In this document: positions 27,672 through 35,223 of the stretch, piece by piece | How positions within the stretch are numbered: the stretch's first letter is position 1 | How the letters are laid out: the number at the start of each line of letters is the position of its first letter | Source of the DNA: Nitrososphaerales archaeon | Lineage (GTDB): Archaea > Thermoproteota > Nitrososphaeria > Nitrososphaerales > CADDZS01 | Direction: 5' to 3' | Assembly: GCA_030041355.1 (NCBI GenBank) | Contig: JASHNZ010000011.1 | Span: 33,165-97,164, forward strand | DNA length: 64,000 bases | Position numbers and translations under genes: made by a program | The notes under the pieces: generated by a model | Databases searched by the model: none | What the model was told of the DNA's origin: nothing | Seen by the model: the letters and a program-made list of their open reading frames with translations, nothing else

Positions 27672-27995
27672 GTGGAGAAGTTCCTCAGTTTAGCTTTCCT
27701 TCGAAGTGTTGCAAATTTGACAATCAGACTCAATCTTGGCGAAGTCGTAAATCCATACATGACAGGCCGGATGTATGTCCGGTTCCTAAAATCGAGCAAA
27801 GCCATTCTGATTCCAAAGGATTTCAAAGGAGAGACTGTTCTCATCCTTGATTCTCCGGATTCCATAAGCCTCTCAAAGCAGGTCAAAAAAATAAAAATCG
27901 ACCTAAAGTACGAAGTGCTTGCTCAATCCTTTGAGGAAATTCTCAGGCAAACAGACAAGGCAATCAAAGACAAGAAGGCCTTCGTGATAGAGTAA
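27672..27995 (+). CDS. Small hypothetical soluble protein
   Basis: A 107-residue protein from a GTG start. It alternates hydrophobic and charged residues (GRMYVRFLKSSKAILIPKD, ETVLILDSPDSISL) in a beta-rich first half and ends with a charged helix (EILRQTDKAIKDKKAF). No family recognised. Codon use fits neighbours. It ends 6 nt before the convergent DUF-like membrane gene. Confidence 0.55.
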   Translation: MEKFLSLAFLRSVANLTIRLNLGEVVNPYMTGRMYVRFLKSSKAILIPKDFKGETVLILDSPDSISLSKQVKKIKIDLKYEVLAQSFEEILRQTDKAIKDKKAFVIE

Positions 27996-28001
27996 TGATA
28001 C

Positions 28002-28535
28002 TCAAAATTTGATCTGGTCTCCCTGTATGGTTTGGAGGAGCCACTTTGCGAAAGTAACAGCCCAGCTTGCCTGCTGCAAATCAATAGCTTGATTCTGGGC
28101 TGCTTTGAGCCTCAGATTGCTTAGTTGATAGGCAGGATCAGCGATCTGAGGAGCAGATTTTGCTCTCGTTTGTACAAGGTATGCTAGGTCGCTTAGGCCC
28201 AATCCTGGGGCGACTGGTCCAGATTGCTTATCAATTAATCCGGTCAAGCACAGGCTGACAGCTTCTGCGCTACTTTCAACTGCTTCGTTGAGATTGTTAT
28301 TTTTCAGAGCCACTTCCGCTCTTACTAGCAACGGATTAGGATCAAGCGCGTGCTGAGTAGCTTCGGGCGAAGCTTCTAACTTCGAAACCGTCAAACCTTC
28401 GGGTGGCGGCGATTTGTTGAGGACGTATACATACAGAAGCGTGATCACAACTACGAGAATAGCTGACGCCACGAACCATTCTACGAGCGCAATAGGATCG
28501 TTTGGAAATTGAAAGAAGCTTATAGGAAGAAACAA
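28002..28535 (-). CDS. Single-helix membrane protein with helical cytoplasmic domain
   Basis: A 177-residue protein with one N-terminal membrane helix (about residues 16-41) and an alpha-helical domain containing a TPR-like pair (NPLLVRAEVALKNNNLNEAVESS). The all-helix tail resembles DUF4129/HEPN-like domains found beside membrane ATPases, but the match is weak. TTG start. It lies 11 nt downstream of a 54-codon membrane-protein ORF, so the two form an operon. Confidence 0.6.
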   Translation of the reverse strand: MFLPISFFQFPNDPIALVEWFVASAILVVVITLLYVYVLNKSPPPEGLTVSKLEASPEATQHALDPNPLLVRAEVALKNNNLNEAVESSAEAVSLCLTGLIDKQSGPVAPGLGLSDLAYLVQTRAKSAPQIADPAYQLSNLRLKAAQNQAIDLQQASWAVTFAKWLLQTIQGDQIKF

Positions 28536-28546
28536 TGCAGTTAATT

Positions 28547-28711
28547 CTATCCTTGCAATGCCGATGTCTCTTGCTTGTTATCGTCTGGCTGCTGACTTGA
28601 CCTTTCCGTATCTTCGTTGGGCAGTTCATGAAAAGCAACGTAAGCAGTTACGAAAGAGATGATGAGAATTCCTAAAAGGATGGCTAGCTCACCGGCGAGT
28701 GACAGTGCCAT
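28547..28711 (-). CDS. 54-residue single-helix membrane protein
   Basis: Starts with ATG at 28711 and encodes MALSLAGELAILLG..., one membrane helix (about residues 5-27) and an acidic, Gln-rich tail (EDTERSSQQPDDNK). It is immediately upstream of the 177-residue membrane protein, 11 nt apart, same strand. The size and composition look like an accessory subunit of the following protein. Family unknown. Confidence 0.55.
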   Translation of the reverse strand: MALSLAGELAILLGILIISFVTAYVAFHELPNEDTERSSQQPDDNKQETSALQG

Positions 28712-28843
28712 TTTGAAACTTCGCTAGAAATACGCCAATTAGTCTTAAAAAAGAATCGATTTATCACCTTCAAAAGATCGATATTCAGGAGGAGTGGGAT
28801 CGTCCCTTTAATTGAGAGGTTCGGGCTGACCCAAGCCACAATT

Positions 28844-30160
28844 TTGACGGTACTTTTGAAAGGCTCTATTTTCCTAGTTGGCATAGCAATTATTGGAGTC
28901 CTTGAGCCTAGAACGATTATTCCCGCTTGTGGATCGAATCTCCCAGCGAACCTTCAAATCTATCAGTTTCCATTATGGCCGCACATCGAGGCTTACACAG
29001 ATTATCGAGACCTCTATCTGCCCTGCTTGATTTCTCCATTTCTAGGCGGGCATGGGGCTTATACTCTCGGCACCATCGTGTACAATTATCCCCCTCTCTT
29101 CCTTTACCTAGTCTCTGGTTTTGCAGCCATCGCAAATGTCGTGTGGTTGCCAGCCTTTCCACTGGTACTTTTTGACATTCTTACAGCTATTCCACTGTAC
29201 TTGATTGCAAAGGAATTTGTGTTTCGGGGTAGCTCAAAGCTCGCTTTTGTGGTTGCAATGTTTTGGGCTGCAAACCCGATAAATCTGTTCTACAACGACT
29301 TGATGTGGCTCAATACTGCCCCAACTACTTTCTTTTTGGTACTTGCACTATATCTCTTCTTGAAGCAACGCTGGGTTTATTCATCGCTGGCACTTGCTAT
29401 CTCCACGGGCTTCAAACAGATTTCAGTGATAATATTTCCGATCTTACTGATATTTCTGTGGAAGGCCACGGGTTTCTCTAGGAAACTGATAATTTATGCT
29501 GGCGCGTACGTTGCTTCCCTGCTTGTGATTTCCTCTCCATACGTCTTTACTGAAACGCAGAATTACTTCTGGTCTCTGAACTTTCCCATATTTGGGATTC
29601 CAAAGAATGCCCCAAATACTCAACCTGTTTTCAGTGCTTCTCTCTCGCAACCCGTGAGGATCACAACATTTTTTGGATATCTTTCTGGCGGTATGGCTAA
29701 TTTTGTAACTAAAAGTTATCAGTACTTGGATTACGTATTGGCCTTCGCTTTCGGGATCCTGTTAATTTACTTGGTGATTGAATCAGTGTCTTGGCCCAGC
29801 GTGCGCAGAGACAAGGCTAGTGTAATTCCGTCACAAGGGGATTCGAAAAGAAGCGGGTCAATGATTTCCAGAATCCGAACCTTTCTACTCAATTCAAAAG
29901 TAAAAAGATCTTTTCAACCCAACGAAATTTTAGTGTTTTGCTTAACGGCTTTGCTTATTTTTCTCGCTCTGTTTGGAAGAGGTGTGTACAAGTATTACTT
30001 CGCGTCAATTACTCCTCTCGGACTTCCGCTGTTTCGGTACAAGTTTGGGGCTGCGATTTTCGAAGTTTTCTCGATAGTTCTTCTTTTGGTACCAAGAGAA
30101 GCCAGTCCTTGGATGGCTATTCTTTTAGTAACATTTCTTCCAAGAATGTTGGAGCCTTGA
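28844..30160 (+). CDS. GT-C-like polytopic glycosyltransferase
   Basis: A 438-residue protein with about ten helices. The first loop is long and holds acidic residues (EAYTDYRDLYLPCL), followed by YNYPPLFLYL, the pattern of GT-C enzymes that use dolichyl-phosphate sugars (mannosyltransferase/DUF2029 class). STGFKQISVIIFP in the middle resembles the GTKxxP/GxKQ turn of those proteins. The TTG start at 28844 follows a TTTAATT element near 28804. Likely acts outside the membrane on lipid-linked sugars; substrate unknown. A long cytoplasmic loop lies around residues 320-365. Confidence 0.72.
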   Translation: MTVLLKGSIFLVGIAIIGVLEPRTIIPACGSNLPANLQIYQFPLWPHIEAYTDYRDLYLPCLISPFLGGHGAYTLGTIVYNYPPLFLYLVSGFAAIANVVWLPAFPLVLFDILTAIPLYLIAKEFVFRGSSKLAFVVAMFWAANPINLFYNDLMWLNTAPTTFFLVLALYLFLKQRWVYSSLALAISTGFKQISVIIFPILLIFLWKATGFSRKLIIYAGAYVASLLVISSPYVFTETQNYFWSLNFPIFGIPKNAPNTQPVFSASLSQPVRITTFFGYLSGGMANFVTKSYQYLDYVLAFAFGILLIYLVIESVSWPSVRRDKASVIPSQGDSKRSGSMISRIRTFLLNSKVKRSFQPNEILVFCLTALLIFLALFGRGVYKYYFASITPLGLPLFRYKFGAAIFEVFSIVLLLVPREASPWMAILLVTFLPRMLEP

Positions 30161-30391
30161 ATTTCAAAAATCAAATGAAACGCTAGAGAACTCTCTTTTG
30201 GAGCGCCATATTCTTTTGATTAGATATAATTGGTAACAAAGGTTTTGTATCACAAGAAGAATGCTTTTACCCCTATTTCGTGGTGAAATAAGCAGATTTT
30301 CTCATTGCCAGTTTTGTCATGTTACTCCTGAAAAGATCGAGTTTCAAGATTCGCAAGGTTTAAAGCATAATCGTTAGTGTGTACAAAACGA

Positions 30392-30670
30392 ATGTCCGAG
30401 CAAGTCTTCGATTTTGTAGTTGCCAGCGACACGAGATTGAAGATACTTTCTTGGCTGTCTCAAGATGTTAGTACTCCCACCGAGCTCGCAAAGAGAATAG
30501 AAAAACATCTTTCGCATGTCAGCCGGGCGTTGCGCGAGTTACAAGACCGGGAACTGGTTTCCTGCGTTAATCCCGCAAACACCAAGCCGAGAGTTTACGC
30601 CCTGACTCCTCAGGGTGTCAACATAATGGCTGAAGTTAACCGCGCCAATCTGAGAGCCCATCTAATGTAG
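30392..30670 (+). CDS. Winged-helix transcription regulator (ArsR/MarR-like)
   Basis: A 92-residue single-domain DNA-binding protein. VASDTRLKILSWLSQ is helix 1, STPTELAKRIEKHLSHVSRALRE the helix-turn-helix, and LVSCVNPANTKPRVYALTPQG the wing. No effector domain or metal-binding cysteine motif typical of ArsR sensors is seen. The frame also allows a GTG at 30377; the ATG at 30392 is favoured by a TATA-like TTTAAAGCATAA near 30360. Monocistronic, followed by a T-run. Confidence 0.82.
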   Translation: MSEQVFDFVVASDTRLKILSWLSQDVSTPTELAKRIEKHLSHVSRALRELQDRELVSCVNPANTKPRVYALTPQGVNIMAEVNRANLRAHLM

Positions 30671-30680
30671 ATCGGCCGCC

Positions 30681-30686
30681 TTTTTT
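30681..30686 (+). terminator. T-rich terminator after the winged-helix gene
   Basis: Six thymines on the coding strand follow a GC-rich GGCCGCC eleven bases after the stop codon, the usual form of an archaeal intrinsic terminator. Confidence 0.35.
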
Positions 30687-30772
30687 CAAGGAACGTATTC
30701 ACGCCAAATCCTCGTTTGATGAAATACGCATAAAGGTGAATTCTTACTGCCCCTTAACAAACGTGCCTTTCA

Positions 30773-31252
30773 TTGGGATCTGTCGTTGATGTTGAGGCCT
30801 TCAGTGGTTCACTCGACTGGAAACAGTTCGAGGGATTAGCAGAACTTGCGTTTGAATCCTTCGGCTACCAGACAGTCAGAAATTTTCGAATGCCCAAGCC
30901 CCGGATGGAAATAGACCTCCTCGCTACTTCGAAAAGAGTAGCATTTGCGGTGGACTGCAAACACTGGAAAAGGACTGTAGGCCATGCGACCATGCTTGCC
31001 CTAGCGGAAAAACAGGTCAAAAGATGCAAAAGTCTAGTCCGAACGGGCCGTGCAAATAATGTGATTCCAGTGATCTTAACGTTGCACGATGAGTTTCTTG
31101 CTGTTCTTGAAAATGGCGTGGCAATTGTCCCAGTTCACAAGATTTCCGATTTCATTTTGAATTGGGATTCTTCGGATAAGGTCAGAGTCATAAAAAACCG
31201 AAGATCGAGAGATACATCACAAAAGGCAAACGGGAATTCAGCAACTCTTTAG
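30773..31252 (+). CDS. Mrr-like PD-(D/E)XK nuclease domain protein
   Basis: A 159-residue protein with the Mrr/RecB-like nuclease core: helical LDWKQFEGLAELAFESFGY at the start, then MEIDLLATSKRVAFAVDCKHW, in which E/D of MEIDLL and the D-C-K pair form the catalytic site (the D-x-K variant of ExK), and a QVKRCKSLV helix after it. It is a single domain with no methylase, helicase or specificity gene near, so it is not an obvious restriction system; a role in DNA repair is equally possible. TTG start. Confidence 0.78.
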   Translation: MGSVVDVEAFSGSLDWKQFEGLAELAFESFGYQTVRNFRMPKPRMEIDLLATSKRVAFAVDCKHWKRTVGHATMLALAEKQVKRCKSLVRTGRANNVIPVILTLHDEFLAVLENGVAIVPVHKISDFILNWDSSDKVRVIKNRRSRDTSQKANGNSATL

Positions 31253-31451
31253 TAGATAATCCGTGCATCTGTTTCTTGACGGCAATGAGGATTCAGAGTT
31301 AGTCTGAAACAATCCTAAGAAATGTGGAGAAGGCATTTGACCGAGTCGTCACAATTTGATCTTTAGCGACGCCGTACGACAACGAAGAATATCAATCACG
31401 TTTTTGGCTTAAGCGAATTATTGGCCGGTATCGCATGTTCTTCTCATTCAG

Positions 31452-31470
31452 TATAAATAGGCCTTTATAA
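31452..31470 (+). promoter_or_regulatory. Two TATA elements upstream of the TBP gene
   Basis: TATAAATA at 31452-31459 and TTTATAA at 31464-31470 stand 30-48 nt upstream of the TTG start at 31500. They would start transcription at about 31481 and 31493. The second start gives a nearly leaderless mRNA. Overlapping boxes in front of the TBP gene would permit autoregulation by TBP; that is inference. Confidence 0.55.
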
Positions 31471-31499
31471 GCAAAGGTCTCAAAGGGTCTTTTTACTTC

Positions 31500-32060
31500 T
31501 TGCCTCAGACCAAAGCGATAATCAGCATCGAAAATGTCGTTGCTTCCGCTAGTATTAACCAGACAGTAGACCTAAACGAGATAACACGCTCTTTTTCTGA
31601 TGTAGAATACCACCCCGACCAATTTCCGGGTTTGGTGTTTCGACTCAAAGTCCCAAAGACGGCGACTTTGATTTTCTCATCTGGAAAAATGGTCTGCACC
31701 GGAGCAAAGTCAGAAGAACAAGCAGTAAAGGCTGTCAAGACCGTTGTTCAGAAGCTACGAAAGGGGAGCATTGACATTCGAAATGATCCGATAATTGAAA
31801 TTCAGAATATAGTAGCTTCTGCCTCGTTGGGAGGCAAGGTTCACCTGGAGGAAGCAGCAAGGCAACTTCCAAAGTCTATGTACGAACCGGAGCAATTTCC
31901 GGGTTTGATTCACAGAATGGCTGATCCAAAAACAGTGATTTTACTTTTCGCCTCAGGGAAACTGGTCTGCACCGGAGCAAAGAAAGAAACTGAGGTTTAC
32001 AGAGCTGTGAATAATCTCCATGTTACATTGGAACAGAAAGGGCTTATGATTTATGCCTAG
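31500..32060 (+). CDS. tbp: TATA-box-binding protein (TBP)
   Basis: General transcription factor that bends promoter TATA DNA and recruits TFB and RNA polymerase. The 186-residue protein consists of two direct repeats of about 90 residues, each with IxNVVASASI/IxNIVASASL, the YxPDQFPGLVxR / YEPEQFPGLIHR phenylalanine-bearing stirrup, and ATLIFSSGKMVCTGAK / VILLFASGKLVCTGAK. All four intercalating-phenylalanine regions look intact. No acidic C-terminal tail. Start TTG. Single gene. Confidence 0.97.
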   Translation: MPQTKAIISIENVVASASINQTVDLNEITRSFSDVEYHPDQFPGLVFRLKVPKTATLIFSSGKMVCTGAKSEEQAVKAVKTVVQKLRKGSIDIRNDPIIEIQNIVASASLGGKVHLEEAARQLPKSMYEPEQFPGLIHRMADPKTVILLFASGKLVCTGAKKETEVYRAVNNLHVTLEQKGLMIYA

Positions 32061-32178
32061 AAGACCCTCATGGAATTTCTCAAACACTTGTTCCGAAGTC
32101 TTGGTGCCTAATTCCCGGGCTTGAATAGTTCCCTTTTATACACAGAATAGTTTGCCCGCTACTAGCTACGGTTTCAAG

Positions 32179-32193
32179 TAAAGCCATTGTTAG
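32179..32193 (+). repeat. 15-bp direct repeat, copy 1
   Basis: TAAAGCCATTGTTAG, exact match to the copy at 32268-32282, 89 bp away. Neither lies in a gene. Confidence 0.6.
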
Positions 32194-32267
32194 CTACTAG
32201 CTTGCCCCGAAAATGCGTCTCTCCATATCGTATAAAAAAACCGTGCCTGACATACTGTAATTACGAA

Positions 32268-32282
32268 TAAAGCCATTGTTAG
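32268..32282 (+). repeat. 15-bp direct repeat, copy 2
   Basis: Same 15 bases as at 32179-32193, preceded by AA and followed by TTTA. Purpose unknown. Confidence 0.6.
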
Positions 32283-32472
32283 TTTATGCGGTGCCCTAGC
32301 TGATTTACGCCAGCCATACTCCTTCTTATGCTAAGGACCATCTGGATGCTAGTTTTTTCATGGTTTGCTGTTGAGCAAATGTTTCTCCATACCTTGTAGA
32401 CCTTGAAACTGCGAAAACATCGGGATCTACGTTCGCGAATTTGCTGCGCTGAATTGAAGAGTTGGGGTACGT

Positions 32473-33732
32473 CTATTTCCAATCAATGCTTCGTTCAGCT
32501 TGCGAGATGCGTTTCACGAGTTTTTTCGTTCTCGTTTTGAGGTCATCTACAGGCAAGAACTTTCTGACAATCTTTCCATTTCGGATCAGCGGTGTCAAAA
32601 GAGGAAGATAATCCTTTGACGGCCCTCTGGAACTCAGAGTTACAAGATCATTCAGAGTCTTTGTATTCCTGTACACATACTTTCTTCCAGAGAGATCGCC
32701 TCTTTTGGACCTAAACTGCGCGCTTCCCTTCTCATCAGTTACTTCTACTATTTTCCCGCCAAAATCGATTACCGCTGCCGTTGAAACGCTGGTTCCAATC
32801 CCAAAGCCATCGACGTAATCTCTCAAGTCAAGGATGGACTGTTCGTCCAATCCACCAGATACAATTATTTTCACATTTTTGCCGTTGCGAATATCGAGCT
32901 CCCAACGGACCTCTTGTACTATTCGTTTCATGTCCCCTCTTCTTGAGCCCGGCGTATCGAGGCGAACTCCTTCCAGATGATTGCCTAGAGTCTCAAGCGC
33001 GCTTATAGCTGCGAATTTTTCGTCTGTCAAAGTGTCGACCAGAGCGATTCTCCGGACATCGCTAGGTATGGCTTTGTCGAAGATTTTCCAAGCTTCTACC
33101 TCATCTCCGACGCAGAGGATGAAGGCATGGGGCATCGTCCCCGAAGCTTTTTTCCTCAGTAGTCGCGCGCCCAAAACGTTTGAAACGCTATCCAAGCCTC
33201 CAATTAGGCAGCTCCTTTCGATCGTTGCAGCTAGGGCAGGGTGTGCTCGTCTGGTTCCGAAACTGATGTTCATTTTCCCTTCTGCCAGCAAAGAGACTCT
33301 TGCGGCTTTGGTGCAGATTCCACTCGTTTGACACAGGAATCCAAGGATCGGATTTTCGTACTTTGCGAAATCGAGATACCTGCCCCTAATACTCATTACA
33401 GGTTCGTAAAACGCACTACGAGGATCAACGAGGAACACTTCGCCCTCCTCCATGGCATCAACATCTATCGGCAACCCCTCGAGCAATTTTGCAACTTCAT
33501 AGATCCCACAAACCACGGCCCAGTTTGAAGCAAAGGGGTTAGTTCGCGTATACACTTCCATGGTAACGACTGGATTTATTCCGGCATAAGATAGAGCAGT
33601 CTCGCCGTATTGAAAGTAAACATCAGTTGTTATGGCATCTTTGATCTCTTGCTGTGTTGGTATCCAAAAGAGACGATCTTCGAGGTCTCTGTTCCTTTTC
33701 TTTTCCAGGTTTTTCTTTCGGAGAGATGTCAA
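32473..33732 (-). CDS. Nicotinate phosphoribosyltransferase
   Basis: NAD salvage enzyme converting nicotinate and PRPP to nicotinate mononucleotide. The 419-residue protein shows the family's YxxLG-like region NWAVVCGIYEVAKLLEGLP, SFGTRRAHPALA (phosphoribosyl histidine region), GTMPHAF near residue 200, the VRLDTPGSRRGD loop and VSGGLDEQ plus GFGIGTSVST in the C-terminal barrel. Length fits the archaeal short form. TTG start at 33732 may be a few codons too far upstream. Divergent from rpo12. Confidence 0.9.
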   Translation of the reverse strand: MTSLRKKNLEKKRNRDLEDRLFWIPTQQEIKDAITTDVYFQYGETALSYAGINPVVTMEVYTRTNPFASNWAVVCGIYEVAKLLEGLPIDVDAMEEGEVFLVDPRSAFYEPVMSIRGRYLDFAKYENPILGFLCQTSGICTKAARVSLLAEGKMNISFGTRRAHPALAATIERSCLIGGLDSVSNVLGARLLRKKASGTMPHAFILCVGDEVEAWKIFDKAIPSDVRRIALVDTLTDEKFAAISALETLGNHLEGVRLDTPGSRRGDMKRIVQEVRWELDIRNGKNVKIIVSGGLDEQSILDLRDYVDGFGIGTSVSTAAVIDFGGKIVEVTDEKGSAQFRSKRGDLSGRKYVYRNTKTLNDLVTLSSRGPSKDYLPLLTPLIRNGKIVRKFLPVDDLKTRTKKLVKRISQAERSIDWK

Positions 33733-33859
33733 GCTAAATGACCTATGTCCAGATGAAACAATTTCGGCCGTGAAAGCAAATTTAAACCGTTACTTTTGGA
33801 GCAGTCACCCTCATATAGGAAGAAAACACAAGGCTAATTCAGAGAGCGAAGAAGAGGAA

Positions 33860-34063
33860 ATGAGCGCAAATAATGAGACTTCGCCTGCGAATGCTGGAAC
33901 AAGTAGCAAGGTGTTCGGTGGAGTAATCTACGAATGCGTGCGCTGTGGGACGAGAGTTACGGCCGACGAATTAGCTCAACTGCCTGAAATAAAGTGCATC
34001 TGCGGATATCGAGTCTTGAGAAAAGGAAGACCGCCCGTGGTAAAGCAGGTAAAGGCCATCTGA
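33860..34063 (+). CDS. rpo12: DNA-directed RNA polymerase subunit Rpo12 (RpoP)
   Basis: A 67-residue protein whose C-terminal 45 residues form the zinc-ribbon subunit of archaeal RNA polymerase: YECVRCGTRVTADEL with the first CxxC and IKCICGYRVLRKGRPP with the second, C-x-C-G variant, followed by the invariant basic tail. The N-terminal 20 residues are a polar extension. The frame is open back to 33632, where it is antisense to the NAPRTase start, so the ATG at 33860, preceded by a GAAGAGGA purine run, is chosen. Confidence 0.9.
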   Translation: MSANNETSPANAGTSSKVFGGVIYECVRCGTRVTADELAQLPEIKCICGYRVLRKGRPPVVKQVKAI

Positions 34064-34176
34064 TTAAGGCATTCTCAGTCGATTCTCGCGAACATTTTCG
34101 TTGATCAACGTAGCTCTGTGTTGCAAACTGTATAACCGTTAAATTCGCTTAGTTTTGCACTTGGTAGAATTTTCAG

Positions 34177-35214
34177 ATGCGAACATCTACTCCAATTGCC
34201 ATAGAAGGCTATGGCGCATACATTCCCTTTTACAGGCTCCCGACCACTGAAGTCGCAAGAATTTGGCATGGCGGAGGTGCAGGGGCAAACAAAGAAAAGG
34301 CAGTGGCCTCGAGTGATGAAGACACAACCACGATGGCTGTTGAGGCTGCAAGAATTGCGGTCGCAATGGCTGGAGTTGAAAAAAATCTCGGCGCAATTTT
34401 TGTTGGTACCGAGTCCAAGGTCTATGCCGTAAAACCAACCAGCACAATTGTCGCTCAAGCCTTGGGCTGTCATGAAATCCTCGCGGCGGATTTCGAGTTC
34501 GCATGCAAAGCTGGAACTGAAGCCATGCAGGTGATCAGTGGCCTAGTGGGATCGGGAATGATTGACCACGGCCTGGCTTGTGCAATTGACACTGCTCAAG
34601 GAAGACCTGGAGATGATTTGGAATTCACGGCCGCAAGTGGGGGAGCGGCGTACGTTATTGGAAGATCTAGCAGAAATAGCATCACAAAGATTCTGGGAAG
34701 CGTCACGTATGTTTCAGACACTGGTGACTTTTGGAGACGACAAGGTGAGAGATATCCAAGACATCTCTCGCGGTTTACTGGGGAGCCGGCGTATTTTCAC
34801 CATGTCGAGACCGCAGTCAAGAATCTCTTTACAGAGTTCAAGACTAAACCCTCAGACTTCCAATATGCGGTTTTTCACCAGCCAAACCCTCGGTTTCCTG
34901 TTGAGGCTGCCACTAGGCTGGGTTTCACAATGAAACAAATTGAGACTGGCCTTCTCAATCCAGTGATCGGCAATACGTATTCTGGTAGTTCTCCGCTAGG
35001 ACTGGCCGCAGTGCTGGACATTGCAAAGCCCCAAGATAAGATTCTGCTTTGCTCTTTTGGATCTGGGGCAGGAAGCGACGCCTTCATTCTTGAAGCGCAG
35101 GAACCTCTTATCGAGAAGAGAAAAATGGGCGTCCCGGTTCGAGATTTGATCGAAAACAATGTGAGAATTGATTATGGCATGTATACAAAGTTCCGCGAGA
35201 AACTTCAACGATAA
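34177..35214 (+). CDS. Hydroxymethylglutaryl-CoA synthase, archaeal type
   Basis: Condenses acetoacetyl-CoA and acetyl-CoA to HMG-CoA, second step of the mevalonate route to archaeal lipids. The 345-residue thiolase-fold protein begins with IEGYGAYIPFYRLP, keeps the nucleophile in FACKAGTEAMQ (residues 108-118) and the catalytic histidine in YAVFHQPNPRFP near residue 235, and ends with LLCSFGSGAGSDAF. First gene of a three-gene operon with a thiolase homologue (9 nt later) and DUF35, the gene set known to form a thiolase/HMGCS/DUF35 complex in archaea. ATG start. Confidence 0.93.
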   Translation: MRTSTPIAIEGYGAYIPFYRLPTTEVARIWHGGGAGANKEKAVASSDEDTTTMAVEAARIAVAMAGVEKNLGAIFVGTESKVYAVKPTSTIVAQALGCHEILAADFEFACKAGTEAMQVISGLVGSGMIDHGLACAIDTAQGRPGDDLEFTAASGGAAYVIGRSSRNSITKILGSVTYVSDTGDFWRRQGERYPRHLSRFTGEPAYFHHVETAVKNLFTEFKTKPSDFQYAVFHQPNPRFPVEAATRLGFTMKQIETGLLNPVIGNTYSGSSPLGLAAVLDIAKPQDKILLCSFGSGAGSDAFILEAQEPLIEKRKMGVPVRDLIENNVRIDYGMYTKFREKLQR

Positions 35215-35223
35215 ACCTCGAGA

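Larger units (their letters stand above)
32061..32472. other. Intergenic region with short imperfect repeats
   Basis: About 410 nt after TBP with no gene. It has two copies of a 15-base element, a GCTACTAGCT motif seen twice (about 32159 and 32193), TTTATAC and TATAAAAAA elements, and two related TCTCCATA stretches. It could hold a small RNA, but no structure is convincing. Confidence 0.4.

Noticed and set aside
27472..27693. 73-codon frame upstream of the 107-residue protein
   Set aside because: No coding pattern and conflicts with the following gene start.
28342..28638. 98-codon minus frame overlapping two small membrane genes
   Set aside because: It is out of frame with both; the hydrophobic patterns are in the other two frames.
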